Positions 1 to 8,345 of a stretch of 64,000 bases of DNA are shown here, piece after piece. The notes beneath the pieces were generated by a model. That model was not told where the DNA came from, did not search any database, and saw only the letters and a list, made by a program, of their open reading frames with translations. The position numbers and the translations under genes are program-made. The stretch's first letter is position 1. Every line of letters begins with the position of its first letter. Location: assembly GCF_004014855.1 (NCBI RefSeq), contig NZ_CP034930.1, positions 2,151,716 through 2,215,715 of the forward strand. Reading direction: 5' to 3'. This stretch comes from Apibacter raozihei. Its GTDB lineage: Bacteria; Bacteroidota; Bacteroidia; Flavobacteriales; Weeksellaceae.

Positions 1-1
1 A

Positions 2-160
2 AGCGGTATGTTGGGAGGAACTGCAGGAAGTAGCATTTTAAGTAAAATATTAGATCAAAACGGGGATGGTAAATTAGGATTGGATGATTTAGGTAGTTTT
101 CTTTCAGGAGATAAAAAAGAAGGATTAGGGGGGATTTTTGGAAAAATTTTTGGAAAATAA
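2..160 (+). CDS. C-terminal fragment of a DUF937-like protein with an EF-hand-like loop
   Basis: The window opens inside a reading frame that stays open for 52 codons and stops with TAA at 158-160. The visible tail is rich in glycine and carries DQNGDGKLGLDD, a calcium-binding-like loop, followed by a glycine/lysine/phenylalanine-rich end (GLGGIFGKIFGK). Short bacterial proteins of the DUF937 (YidB-like) family often end with a similar DxNGDG segment, so that is the best guess. The start lies upstream of the window, so the length and the first domain cannot be judged. A strong hairpin terminator follows 22 bases after the stop. Confidence 0.6.
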   Translation, partial: SGMLGGTAGSSILSKILDQNGDGKLGLDDLGSFLSGDKKEGLGGIFGKIFGK

Positions 161-182
161 CACTTATATAAATAGTAATGAT

Positions 183-210
183 AAAGCCGGCATATTGCCG
201 GCTTTGTTGT
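183..210 (+). terminator. Rho-independent terminator
   Basis: Perfect 9-bp GC-rich stem AAAGCCGGC/GCCGGCTTT (183-191 with 197-205) around the loop ATATT, followed by GTTGTTG. It sits just after the stop at 160 and before the MATE gene at 243, so it should end the upstream transcript. Confidence 0.8.
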
Positions 211-242
211 TGAAGAATTACTAAGGTGTATGTAATAAAGAT

Positions 243-1535
243 ATGAATAGAAGCATATTAAGACTCGCTATACCCAATATTATATCAAATTTATCAGTAC
301 CCTTGCTTGGAATGGTAGATATGTTTATCGCTGGACATTTAACCGATGAAAACTATATAGGAGCTATAGCAATCGCATCCATTATATTTAATTTTATTTA
401 CTGGGGCTTTTCTTTTTTAAGAATGGGAACCAGTGGATTTGCAGCTCAAGCCTATGGTAAACAAAATAGAAATGAGCAAACAGAAGTGCTTATACGTTCT
501 TTATATCTTGCTCTTTTAGCTGGAATAATTATTATTGCATTACAAGGAATGATTGCATTAGTAAGCTTTTATTTATTGAATGTAGATGAAAATATCAAAA
601 TACGGACTAAACAATATTTTGATATTTATATTTGGTCTGCACCAGCAGTATTAATTTTATTTAGCTTAAATGGCTGGTTTATAGGTATGCAAAATTCTAA
701 AATTCCTATGGTAATAACTATAGCTATTAACAGTCTTAATATCTTGCTATCATTTCTTTTTGTTTATCAATGGAAACTTGAAATAAGAGGTATTGCTTAT
801 GCTTCATTAATAGCTCAATATACAGGGATGGTTACCTATTTACTTATTTGTAAATTCAGATATAAACATTGGTTAGAAAACATAAGCCTAAAAAAAATAT
901 CATCCATTAGTTCATTTATTCCATTTTTAAAAGTAAATAGAGATATCTTTATCAGAACTTTAGCATTATTATCGGTTAGTTCATTTTTTATGTATGCTTC
1001 ATCAAAACAAGGAAATCTTATTTTATCTGCCAATGCCTTACTCATGCAGATGTTTGTTTTATTTTCATATATCATGGATGGATTTGCATATGCAGCAGAA
1101 TCCTTGACAGGAAAATTTGTTGGAGCAAATAAGTTTACATCCCTTAAACAGCTTATAAATAAGCTTTTAATATGGTCATTTACAATAGCTATAATATTTA
1201 CACTACTTTATACATTTTCTTTAACTCACTTACTTTCATTTTTTACGGATAAAGCCAGCTTACTTGAAATATGTTACCAATACCGTTGGTGCGTAATTTG
1301 TATACCTTTAGCAGGATTTTTAGCTTTTGTTTGGGATGGAATATTTGTTGAGGCTACTGCCTCCAGGCAAATGAGAAATTCTATGCTCATATCCGTATCT
1401 ATCTTTTTTGTATGCTACTATGGATTAGATAAATATCAGAATAATCATACACTATGGTTTTCTTTCTTGCTATATCTTTTATCAAGAGGTTTAATTCAAT
1501 CATATATAGCCAAAAGATTTTTGTTTGTTTTATGA
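243..1535 (+). CDS. MATE family (DinF-like) efflux transporter
   Basis: 430-residue integral membrane protein with about twelve hydrophobic segments, the size expected for the MATE family. The N-terminus (PNIISNLSVPLLGMVDMFIAG) and the early segment GTSGFAAQAYGKQN match the first repeat of DinF-type MATE proteins, which export organic cations or drugs using a sodium or proton gradient. The substrate cannot be told from sequence. It is transcribed alone: a terminator precedes it and 157 bases of AT-rich DNA follow. A second, only distantly similar MATE gene (NorM-like) lies at 48447. The ATG at 243 begins directly at the first membrane segment, so the start looks right. Confidence 0.88.
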   Translation: MNRSILRLAIPNIISNLSVPLLGMVDMFIAGHLTDENYIGAIAIASIIFNFIYWGFSFLRMGTSGFAAQAYGKQNRNEQTEVLIRSLYLALLAGIIIIALQGMIALVSFYLLNVDENIKIRTKQYFDIYIWSAPAVLILFSLNGWFIGMQNSKIPMVITIAINSLNILLSFLFVYQWKLEIRGIAYASLIAQYTGMVTYLLICKFRYKHWLENISLKKISSISSFIPFLKVNRDIFIRTLALLSVSSFFMYASSKQGNLILSANALLMQMFVLFSYIMDGFAYAAESLTGKFVGANKFTSLKQLINKLLIWSFTIAIIFTLLYTFSLTHLLSFFTDKASLLEICYQYRWCVICIPLAGFLAFVWDGIFVEATASRQMRNSMLISVSIFFVCYYGLDKYQNNHTLWFSFLLYLLSRGLIQSYIAKRFLFVL

Positions 1536-1649
1536 TTAATTAACAATTAATATCAAAATAATATGTTAATTGAATATATTAAACAACTATAGATTTAATA
1601 TAATTAAATATAATGCTTCTTAATATTAAAAAAAAAGTAAAAATTTATT

Positions 1650-1657
1650 TATATTTG
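1650..1657 (+). promoter_or_regulatory. Candidate Bacteroidota -7 box (TATATTTG)
   Basis: TATATTTG fits the TAnnTTTG -7 element of Bacteroidota sigma factor promoters and lies 35 bases before the lipoprotein start at 1693. No convincing -33 TTTG element is visible, so this is only a candidate. Confidence 0.35.
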
Positions 1658-1692
1658 TGTTGAATTCTCTATCAAAATAATAAATTATATCT

Positions 1693-2256
1693 ATGAACTT
1701 ATTAAAATTCGTTTTATTATTTAGCCTGCTACCCTTTTTTTTGTTAACAATAAGTTGTAAAAATAAAAATTGTATAAACGTTAATACGAATACATTACAC
1801 TGTTTTAATGAACTTGATAATAAAATATTAAGAGACTCTATCTCACATATTAACTTTGCGAGAGAAATAAACTGTTTTAAATGGGATTCATTAGAAATTG
1901 GTATGCGAAGTTCTTATCTGGATTATCCATGCATGAATTTTAAACTGGTAGACATAGATCCTCAAAAGAATGTATGGGTGAAAGGAAGAGAAATAGAAGA
2001 GCATATGGATAGTTATGATCGGGATAAATATTGGTATATTATTTATTTTTATTACAAAGGAGATATGCTAAATCAATCGTTGGCAATCAATGAATCTGTA
2101 GTAAGTTTTGACTCTATATCTGTAAAGATAAGAACCATACCCAAAGAAAAAACTAATTTTATAATATCTCCCTCAATACTTTCTAAAGCAGATAAAAGTC
2201 TGCGCTTTCCTAAACACAGACAAATATTAATGAATAATACATTAAAGGCTAATTAA
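1693..2256 (+). CDS. Hypothetical lipoprotein
   Basis: 187 residues. The N-terminus has a short basic/hydrophobic signal followed by the lipobox LTISC, with Cys at about residue 22, so the protein should be lipidated and membrane-anchored after signal peptidase II cleavage. The mature part is polar, rich in Asp, Lys and Tyr, with no recognised domain. It stands alone between the MATE gene and the convergent purN; no partner gene suggests a role. A TAnnTTTG box lies upstream. I do not recognise the family; the export and lipid anchor are the only supported statements. Confidence 0.7.
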   Translation: MNLLKFVLLFSLLPFFLLTISCKNKNCINVNTNTLHCFNELDNKILRDSISHINFAREINCFKWDSLEIGMRSSYLDYPCMNFKLVDIDPQKNVWVKGREIEEHMDSYDRDKYWYIIYFYYKGDMLNQSLAINESVVSFDSISVKIRTIPKEKTNFIISPSILSKADKSLRFPKHRQILMNNTLKAN

Positions 2257-2309
2257 AAAACATAACGGAATTTTAAATAGCCCGATAAAGTATCAATTTT
2301 TAATTTGAA

Positions 2310-2879
2310 TTATTTATTTTTAGATGAAAGTGAATTTATGGCTTCAATAAGAATTTTTTGTTCTACAATCATGACTTTTTGTTGAAGATCTGCAACTGTA
2401 TCGTTTTTATCAATAGAGAATGTTCCCTGTAAAATTATTTCACCTTCATCAATACCCTGTGTTACGAAATGAACAGTTGCTCCGGATTCAACTTCACCTG
2501 CATCTAAAACAGCCTGATGTACCTTGGCTCCATACATACCTTTTCCTCCAAATTTGGGTAATAACGAAGGATGAATATTTATAATTTTACCCGACCATTT
2601 ATGACAAAATTCTACAGATAAAATTGAAAGAAAACCAGCCAACACTATAATGTCAATATTTTGATCTTCAAGTATATGGTCAATATCAACAGATAAATTT
2701 TTACCTCTTTCCAGTAAAAAAGTTGAAATATCTTTATCTAAAGCTCTTTCAATCGCATAACAATCTCTGTCTGCAATTACAGATTGCAGGTTACAATCAA
2801 TTAGTTCTCCTGATTCCAGAGCATCTAAAATTCTTTGCAGGTTCGTTCCTCCTCCGGATACTAATACAGCTATATTCAT
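2310..2879 (-). CDS. purN: Phosphoribosylglycinamide formyltransferase PurN
   Basis: Transfers a formyl group from 10-formyl-tetrahydrofolate to GAR, the third step of de novo purine synthesis, in the cytoplasm. 189 residues, the usual length for PurN. The phosphate-binding VSGGGTNLQ lies at residues 7-15. The catalytic triad is visible as Asn101 and His103 in NIHPSLLPKF and Asp144 in GIDEGEIILQG. It lies 9 bases downstream of purM on the same strand, the common purM-purN pairing, so the two are almost certainly co-transcribed. No clear terminator is visible after its stop. Confidence 0.97.
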   Translation of the reverse strand: MNIAVLVSGGGTNLQRILDALESGELIDCNLQSVIADRDCYAIERALDKDISTFLLERGKNLSVDIDHILEDQNIDIIVLAGFLSILSVEFCHKWSGKIINIHPSLLPKFGGKGMYGAKVHQAVLDAGEVESGATVHFVTQGIDEGEIILQGTFSIDKNDTVADLQQKVMIVEQKILIEAINSLSSKNK

Positions 2880-2888
2880 ATTGAAATT

Positions 2889-3875
2889 CTATAGTAATTC
2901 TATTTTTTCGGCTCCACTCTTAATCTTTCCTATAAGCATACTGCCTTTAACTAAATCAAGAATTTCGGAAGCATACTTGTCATCGGTTATAATACACATA
3001 CCTACCCCCATATTAAAAGTTCCGAACATTTCTTTTTCATCAATGTTACCTCTTTTTTGTAATTCTTTCATAATAGATGGGATATTTATTTTTGAGGTAT
3101 AGACTTCAGCACAAAGACCTTCCGGTATAATTCTAGGTACATTTTCAATTAATCCTCCGCCAGTTATATGTGCTATTCCATACAAAGGATATTTTTCACG
3201 AATTGAGAAAATATCATTTTGATACAAGCTGGTAGGTACTAATAAAGTTTCATAAAGAGGTTTCCCCTCAAATTCTTCATTAAAATCAGTAAATATTTTT
3301 CGCACCAGAGAAAATCCATTGGAATGAAAACCACTCGAAGGTAATCCTATAATTATTTGATTTTCTTTAATTTCAGAACCGTCAATTATTTCATCTTTCT
3401 CTACCACACCAACACAAAAACCAGCAACATCATAGTCGCCCACTTGATACATTCCGGGCATTTCAGCAGTTTCTCCCCCTATTAAAGCTGTACCTGTTTC
3501 TTTGCAGGCATTGGCTATTCCGGAAACTATTTCTGCTGCAACATCAGAGTCTAATTTTCCGCAGGCAAGATAATCAAGAAAGAACAACGGTTTAGCTCCA
3601 TGACATAAAATATCATTAGCACACATAGCAAAACAGTCTATCCCTACAGTATCGTAAACTTTTGAATCCAGTGCAATTCGTAATTTAGTTCCTACACCAT
3701 CGGTACCGGATACTAAAACGGGATTTTTATAACCGGAAAGTTGGTAAAAAGCCCCAAAACTTCCTATTCCGTTTAAAACATTAGAATTGTGAGTTTCAGA
3801 AACAGCTTTTTTTATTTTGGAAACTGTCTGGTATCCCTCTTCTTTATCTACACCCGAATCTTTATATGTTGCCAT
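2889..3875 (-). CDS. purM: Phosphoribosylformylglycinamidine cyclo-ligase PurM (AIR synthetase)
   Basis: ATP-dependent ring closure of FGAM to AIR, the fifth step of purine synthesis. 328 residues, slightly shorter than the E. coli enzyme. Family features seen: GSFGAFYQLSG near residue 37, VSGTDGVGTKLRIA in the nucleotide-binding region, DCFAMCANDILCHGAKPLFFLDY, GGETAEMPGMY, and HITGGGLIENVPRIIP in the C-terminal domain. First gene of the purM-purN pair. The region before it contains the terminator of hemD, so the pair must have its own promoter between about 3876 and 3970. Confidence 0.97.
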   Translation of the reverse strand: MATYKDSGVDKEEGYQTVSKIKKAVSETHNSNVLNGIGSFGAFYQLSGYKNPVLVSGTDGVGTKLRIALDSKVYDTVGIDCFAMCANDILCHGAKPLFFLDYLACGKLDSDVAAEIVSGIANACKETGTALIGGETAEMPGMYQVGDYDVAGFCVGVVEKDEIIDGSEIKENQIIIGLPSSGFHSNGFSLVRKIFTDFNEEFEGKPLYETLLVPTSLYQNDIFSIREKYPLYGIAHITGGGLIENVPRIIPEGLCAEVYTSKINIPSIMKELQKRGNIDEKEMFGTFNMGVGMCIITDDKYASEILDLVKGSMLIGKIKSGAEKIELL

Positions 3876-3970
3876 AGTTTAATTTTGTTTAGTTGCACAA
3901 AAATATTAATATTTACTTGTTTTTAATGAATCTAAGATTAAAAAAGATTAAAAAATCTTTTTGTTTTAAA

Positions 3971-4007
3971 AAGTAAAGCCCGAATTGATTTAATCCGGGC
4001 TTTACTT
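3971..4007 (-). terminator. Terminator of the DUF4271-hemD operon
   Basis: Perfect 12-bp stem AAGTAAAGCCCG (3971-3982) pairing with CGGGCTTTACTT (3996-4007), loop of 13 bases. On the minus strand it follows the hemD stop (4028) by about 20 bases and is followed by TTTAAAAC. It separates hemD from purM. Confidence 0.8.
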
Positions 4008-4027
4008 AAATATATTATAATTTATAT

Positions 4028-4765
4028 CTAATCTAAAAAATCATCTAATGCTTTTGCCATTGATGGACTTTCTTTGGTTGGAGCAAAAAACTCAACTTTA
4101 AGCCCTGCCTCTTCAGCAGTTTGTTTTGTAGAAACACCAAAAGTTCCGATTATTGTTTCGTTTTGCTTAAAATCGGGATAATTATCAAATAAAGATTTAA
4201 TTCCTGAAGGACTGAAAAAAACTAATGCATCATAATCATCGATATTAGAAATCTTTGAAGCTAAATCACTACTTACTGTGCTGAATAATATGGCTCTGGT
4301 CCAATTTATACCGGCTTTATTTAAAGCGTCCGGAATATCTTGATTCAAAATATCAGAAGTAGGAAGTAAATATTTTTCATCCGGATTTTTTTTGAAAAGC
4401 GGAATCATATCTTCAGCTTCTTTTTCACCGAAATATATTTTTCTTTTCCTGTAAACAATATACCGTTGAAGGTATAAAGCAATAGTTTCAGACTGACAGA
4501 CATATTTCATCGAGTCTGGTACAGCAAAACGCATTTCTTCTGCTAATCTGAAAAAATGATCTATAGCATTTCTACTGGTAAATATAACAGCAGTAAATTG
4601 AGAAAAATCAATTTTCTGCATTCTGACATCTTTAGCATCAGCCCCCTGAACATGTATAAAAGGCATAAAATCAATTTTGATTTTATGTTTTTTTTCCAAA
4701 TCAAAGTAAGGGGAGCTTTCACCAGCGGGTTTAACTTGAGAGATTAATACGGATTTTATCTTCAT
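4028..4765 (-). CDS. hemD: Uroporphyrinogen-III synthase HemD
   Basis: Cyclises hydroxymethylbilane to uroporphyrinogen III in haem synthesis. 245 residues, typical of HemD. Conservation in this family is low, but the pattern fits: FTAVIFTSRNAIDHFFRLAEE early in domain 1, KYLLPTSDI between the two lobes, and YDALVFFSPSGIKSLFDNYP plus TIIGTFGVSTKQTAEEAG in domain 2. It follows the DUF4271 gene by 6 bases; this gene pair recurs in Flavobacteriia, which supports the call. A strong terminator follows. Confidence 0.9.
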   Translation of the reverse strand: MKIKSVLISQVKPAGESSPYFDLEKKHKIKIDFMPFIHVQGADAKDVRMQKIDFSQFTAVIFTSRNAIDHFFRLAEEMRFAVPDSMKYVCQSETIALYLQRYIVYRKRKIYFGEKEAEDMIPLFKKNPDEKYLLPTSDILNQDIPDALNKAGINWTRAILFSTVSSDLASKISNIDDYDALVFFSPSGIKSLFDNYPDFKQNETIIGTFGVSTKQTAEEAGLKVEFFAPTKESPSMAKALDDFLD

Positions 4766-4771
4766 AATTAA

Positions 4772-5419
4772 TTAAGGTTTATCTCCTAAAAACACTAATT
4801 TTAAAATACATAGTGCAGGTAATATTTCGAAAGTGCAAAGGTACAAAAATTCGTAATATCCTGGTAGATTTATTTGTTTTTTAATGAAGAACATAAGCCA
4901 AATCCATTCTGCTATTAGAGATACGGATATTATCCCAATAGCTATATAGGGTATATACACCTTTGGTATGGATGTATAATATACGATAAAGCAAAGAAAA
5001 ATTGCTATCAACAGCTTAATAAATAAAAAAATGTATCTGTTTTTGTAATTTTCCTGATACTCTTTGTTCTTTCCCAAAATAAGAAAAAAACCGTTACCTA
5101 GTGTGTAAGAAACTACTTGATATATGAATATGATAATAAATAAAATTAATAGTTTTAAAACTTCAGAATTATAAAAAGGAATTACAAGATTGAAAAAAGG
5201 AAATAATGCAAGAGTAAGCAATACAATATGTATGAGGCTACACAATGTAACATACAGCGTGAAATTTTCATTTTCAATAACCAGAGATTTAAATTTAAAT
5301 ATAGACTCATCTTTAGGAATAAGAACAAACCTTGCTGCTACAAGCAGTAATAAGCTTCCTAAAAAAATGAAATTTATAAGATTATCTCCTAAGGGTACTC
5401 GTAAGGAAAATGCGTCCAA
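4772..5419 (-). CDS. DUF4271 family inner-membrane protein
   Basis: 215 residues with about six or seven hydrophobic segments spread over the full length, hence an integral membrane protein. The start MDAFSLRVPLGDNLINFIFLGSLL and an end close to GDKP fit the DUF4271 family of Bacteroidota. The family has no established biochemical function. It precedes hemD with a 6-base gap in the same direction, the usual neighbour arrangement. The family name rests on gene order and overall pattern rather than on catalytic motifs. Confidence 0.75.
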   Translation of the reverse strand: MDAFSLRVPLGDNLINFIFLGSLLLLVAARFVLIPKDESIFKFKSLVIENENFTLYVTLCSLIHIVLLTLALFPFFNLVIPFYNSEVLKLLILFIIIFIYQVVSYTLGNGFFLILGKNKEYQENYKNRYIFLFIKLLIAIFLCFIVYYTSIPKVYIPYIAIGIISVSLIAEWIWLMFFIKKQINLPGYYEFLYLCTFEILPALCILKLVFLGDKP

Positions 5420-5445
5420 TATGTAAATATATATAAATTAACTAA

Positions 5446-6321
5446 TTACTCTTCGTCTAAATATCTTTTGGTAATAGGTGCATAAGAATCAATACGCCTA
5501 TCCCTCAAAAAAGGCCAGTGCACTCTGTAATTGTCAGATTTTTTAGTATCAATTTCAATAACTTTTACTTCTTCATGATCATGGGAAGCCTGATATAGTA
5601 TGCTGCCAAACGGATTAGAAACAAAAGAACCTCCCCAGAATTTCATTGCACCTTCCTGCTCAAAGCCTACACGGTTTACACTAACAGTATGCACTCCGTT
5701 AGCAATTGCATGCCCTCTTTGTATAGTTTGCCATGCATTATATTGTTCTACATTTGTAGTCTCGTCCTGATTAGTGGCCCAACCTATAGCTGTAGGATAA
5801 AATAAAACATCCGCACCCATTAAAGCCGTGATTCTGGAAGCTTCCGGATACCATTGATCCCAACAAATAAGCACACCTATTTTTGCAAATTTAGTTTTAA
5901 ATACTTTATAGCCTAAATCACCTGGTGTAAAATAAAATTTTTCATAAAAAGCAGGATCATCAGGAATGTGCATTTTTCTATATTTACCTAAATATGCACC
6001 ATCAGCATCAATAACTGCCGTTGTATTATGATACAAGCCTTCCGCTCTTTTTTCGAACAAAGAAGCTACAATCACAACATTACATTCTAATGCCACTTTA
6101 GATAATTGATCAGTGGTGGGACCTGGAATTGGTTCTGCAAGCTTAAAATTATCATAATCTTCAACATCGCAAAAATACAAAGATGTGAATAATTCTTGTA
6201 AACAAACAATTTGAGCCCCGTCTGACGCAGCTTTTTTTATTCCGTTTATAGCTTTTTCAATGTTAGTTTCTACATTGTTAGAACAGCTGGATTGTACAAG
6301 TCCTATTTTTACTTTAGCCAT
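5446..6321 (-). CDS. aguB: N-carbamoylputrescine amidase-like carbon-nitrogen hydrolase
   Basis: Nitrilase-superfamily enzyme of 291 residues, the size of plant-type N-carbamoylputrescine amidohydrolase, which releases putrescine, CO2 and ammonia. The Glu-Lys-Cys triad is visible: Glu43 in CLQELFTSLYF, Lys116 in YRKMHIPDDPAFYEKFYF, Cys153 in VLICWDQWYPEA. The PAFYEKFYFTPGD segment is typical of the AguB branch. The usual partner, agmatine deiminase (aguA), is not adjacent, since the neighbours are DUF4271 and a HemG-like flavodoxin. Without it, the exact substrate is inferred from similarity alone. Confidence 0.88.
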   Translation of the reverse strand: MAKVKIGLVQSSCSNNVETNIEKAINGIKKAASDGAQIVCLQELFTSLYFCDVEDYDNFKLAEPIPGPTTDQLSKVALECNVVIVASLFEKRAEGLYHNTTAVIDADGAYLGKYRKMHIPDDPAFYEKFYFTPGDLGYKVFKTKFAKIGVLICWDQWYPEASRITALMGADVLFYPTAIGWATNQDETTNVEQYNAWQTIQRGHAIANGVHTVSVNRVGFEQEGAMKFWGGSFVSNPFGSILYQASHDHEEVKVIEIDTKKSDNYRVHWPFLRDRRIDSYAPITKRYLDEE

Positions 6322-6394
6322 TTAGGTAAATATATAAATTATAATATGCAAAAATAAGGCATATTTTTCAATTCCGTATTTATATATGATAACT

Positions 6395-6928
6395 TTAACG
6401 CAAACGTGAATTAAAATCGGAAGTAAATTGTTTTACCTGCGACCAGTCCGTATATTCAATTTTAGTTTTAGAATCGGTAGGACCTTTGGTAATTCTCATT
6501 ATTAGCTGAATCAAGATCCGATCCAGAAGTCCATAACTAGGATAATCCAACATTCCGGCAAATAAAGCTATTTGATCAGGTTTCCACAAAATACGTCTTA
6601 AAAATTTTTGAATATATGGATTAGTGCTTACTGTTCTTTTCTCAGTTTTTCTGGATACTAAACTTACAGAGAAAAAAGCATTGCACTTCATTGATATTAT
6701 AGGATAATTCAAGTTGATAAAATCAATAATTTTCTTTCGATGTACACCATATCTGATACTTGCACCAATTATAATACCATCATAGCAGCCTATTTCAGGA
6801 ATTTCAGTTTCAATAGAAAATACATCAGCAGAAACGGTTAAATTTTGAGCTATAAAATTCGATATTTTGCGACTTTGTCCATCAGTAGAAGAGTATACAA
6901 TAAGTACTTTTTTTTCGTTTGCACCCAT
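6395..6928 (-). CDS. hemG: Flavodoxin-domain protein, HemG-like protoporphyrinogen oxidase
   Basis: 177 residues. A flavodoxin-like FMN-binding loop (VYSSTDGQSRKIS) lies near residues 11-23, followed by GIIIGASIRYGVHRKKI and the C-terminal block ITKGPTDSKTKIEYTDWSQV, which is characteristic of the menaquinone-dependent protoporphyrinogen IX dehydrogenase HemG rather than of small electron-carrier flavodoxins. HemG oxidises protoporphyrinogen to protoporphyrin at the membrane, passing electrons to quinone and thus working without oxygen. Haem synthesis (hemD) is nearby and haem is needed by the nitrate-reductase cytochrome further on. Confidence 0.82.
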   Translation of the reverse strand: MGANEKKVLIVYSSTDGQSRKISNFIAQNLTVSADVFSIETEIPEIGCYDGIIIGASIRYGVHRKKIIDFINLNYPIISMKCNAFFSVSLVSRKTEKRTVSTNPYIQKFLRRILWKPDQIALFAGMLDYPSYGLLDRILIQLIMRITKGPTDSKTKIEYTDWSQVKQFTSDFNSRLR

Positions 6929-7060
6929 TATTTAATAGATTTACAAATGCAAAATTAGTCAGATCTCTATAAATTATTAATATAGATTAAGCTGGTATTT
7001 GTCAGCTTTAATTAAATTGTTAAAAAATGTAAAAAAAAATAAACAAATATATTTTATAAG

Positions 7061-7068
7061 TATTTTTG
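7061..7068 (+). promoter_or_regulatory. Candidate Bacteroidota -7 box (TATTTTTG)
   Basis: TATTTTTG matches TAnnTTTG and lies 23 bases before the start of the hemolysin III-like gene in the divergent gap after hemG. No clear -33 element is present. Confidence 0.35.
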
Positions 7069-7091
7069 TTATAAATTTTAAATGTTAGAGT

Positions 7092-7721
7092 ATGATGATT
7101 GGAATGACTAAAGACAGACACGAAATACTTAATACTATTTCTCATGCATTAGGAATACTTTTGGGAATTGTAGGTTTGATTTTTTTATTAATTAAAAACA
7201 GAAATATTACTTCCTACAGCACGTTCAGTATCTGGATGTACGGTATATCTGTAATAGTACTGTATTCATCTTCTACTATATATCATTATTTTGCCAACGA
7301 AAATCTGAAGAAAAAAGCCCGTATGTTTGATCATATGAGTATATACCTCTTAATTGCAGGTACCTATACACCTGTATGTTTAATAACCTTATCTCATGCT
7401 TCCGGATGGACTTTGTTTTTTATCGTTTGGACAATAGCTGCTTTGGGGGTGGTTATGAAAATATTTTTGACAGGTAAAGTAGATTGGCTATCATTAATTC
7501 TTTATTTAGCCATGGGATGGATGGTCATTTTTGATTTAAAAAATGTGATATCTGAAATGTCTTTTCATGGATTACTTTTTTTGGCTATTGGAGGAGCCCT
7601 ATATACTTTAGGTACAATTTTTTATGCCATTGAAAAAATCCCTTATTCTCATTTTATCTGGCACCTTTTTGTTTTGGGAGGTAGTTTATCACATTACATA
7701 ATGATATATTCAATCGTCTGA
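7092..7721 (+). CDS. Hemolysin III / PAQR family membrane protein
   Basis: 209 residues with seven predicted membrane segments. The family's conserved polar residues are present: the first-helix block EILNTISHALG, SSSTIYHYF after the second or third helix, ARMFDHMSIYLLIAGTYTPV, and the final HFIWHLFVLGGSLSHYIM. These His/Asp/Ser residues form the likely metal site of the PAQR fold. Bacterial members (YqfA/HlyIII) have been linked to membrane homeostasis and, in a few cases, to haemolysis, but the reaction is unknown. The next gene, coaE, starts 22 bases downstream and could be co-transcribed. In-frame ATGs at 7092, 7095 and 7104 are all possible starts. Confidence 0.88.
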   Translation: MMIGMTKDRHEILNTISHALGILLGIVGLIFLLIKNRNITSYSTFSIWMYGISVIVLYSSSTIYHYFANENLKKKARMFDHMSIYLLIAGTYTPVCLITLSHASGWTLFFIVWTIAALGVVMKIFLTGKVDWLSLILYLAMGWMVIFDLKNVISEMSFHGLLFLAIGGALYTLGTIFYAIEKIPYSHFIWHLFVLGGSLSHYIMIYSIV

Positions 7722-7743
7722 TTATTTAAGATAATTTATTAAA

Positions 7744-8340
7744 ATGAAAATTATAGGTCTTACAGGAGGGATGGGAGCCGGTAAATCAACCGTTGCGAAA
7801 ATTTTTAATTCATTAGGATATCCGGTATATGGAGCAGATATCAGAGCTAAACAATTGATGCAGGAAGATCTCTCACTCAAGAAGAATATTATTGATTTAT
7901 TAGGTCCGGATGCATATCAAAACAATAATTTAAATACAAAGTATATTGCAAAAAGGATATTTTCAGACAAAGAAATATTAGCTAAGCAAAATTCATATGT
8001 TCACGCAGCAGTTAAAAAAGATTTTAAAAATTGGTTTACCAGTCAAAAAAATAATATTTTCTGCATTAGAGAAGCAGCAATATTATTTGAAAGCGGTTCT
8101 TACAAAGATTGTGATTTTACAATAGTTGTAACAGCCTCTGAAGAAGTACGGATAAAGAGAATATTATCCAGAGATTTAACTACGGTGGAAGAAGTAAAAA
8201 AAAGGCTTGATAACCAATGGTCTCAAAAAAAACTTGTTGAATTATCTGATTACCAGATTGAAAATAATTTAGATTTAAATTATCTTACCCAACAAGTCCT
8301 TCAGCTTATAGAGAAAATAAAAATAAGATTGGGGAATTAA
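7744..8340 (+). CDS. coaE: Dephospho-CoA kinase CoaE
   Basis: Phosphorylates the 3'-hydroxyl of dephospho-CoA, the last step of coenzyme A synthesis. 198 residues, normal length. The P-loop GLTGGMGAGKST is at residues 5-16, followed by the substrate region PVYGADIRAKQLM. The mid-protein block EAAILFESG and the lid region VRIKRILSRDLTTVEEVKKRLDNQ fit CoaE. It ends 5 bases before the convergent stop of the RsmB-like gene, with no room for a separate terminator hairpin. Confidence 0.97.
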   Translation: MKIIGLTGGMGAGKSTVAKIFNSLGYPVYGADIRAKQLMQEDLSLKKNIIDLLGPDAYQNNNLNTKYIAKRIFSDKEILAKQNSYVHAAVKKDFKNWFTSQKNNIFCIREAAILFESGSYKDCDFTIVVTASEEVRIKRILSRDLTTVEEVKKRLDNQWSQKKLVELSDYQIENNLDLNYLTQQVLQLIEKIKIRLGN

Positions 8341-8345
8341 TTAAT

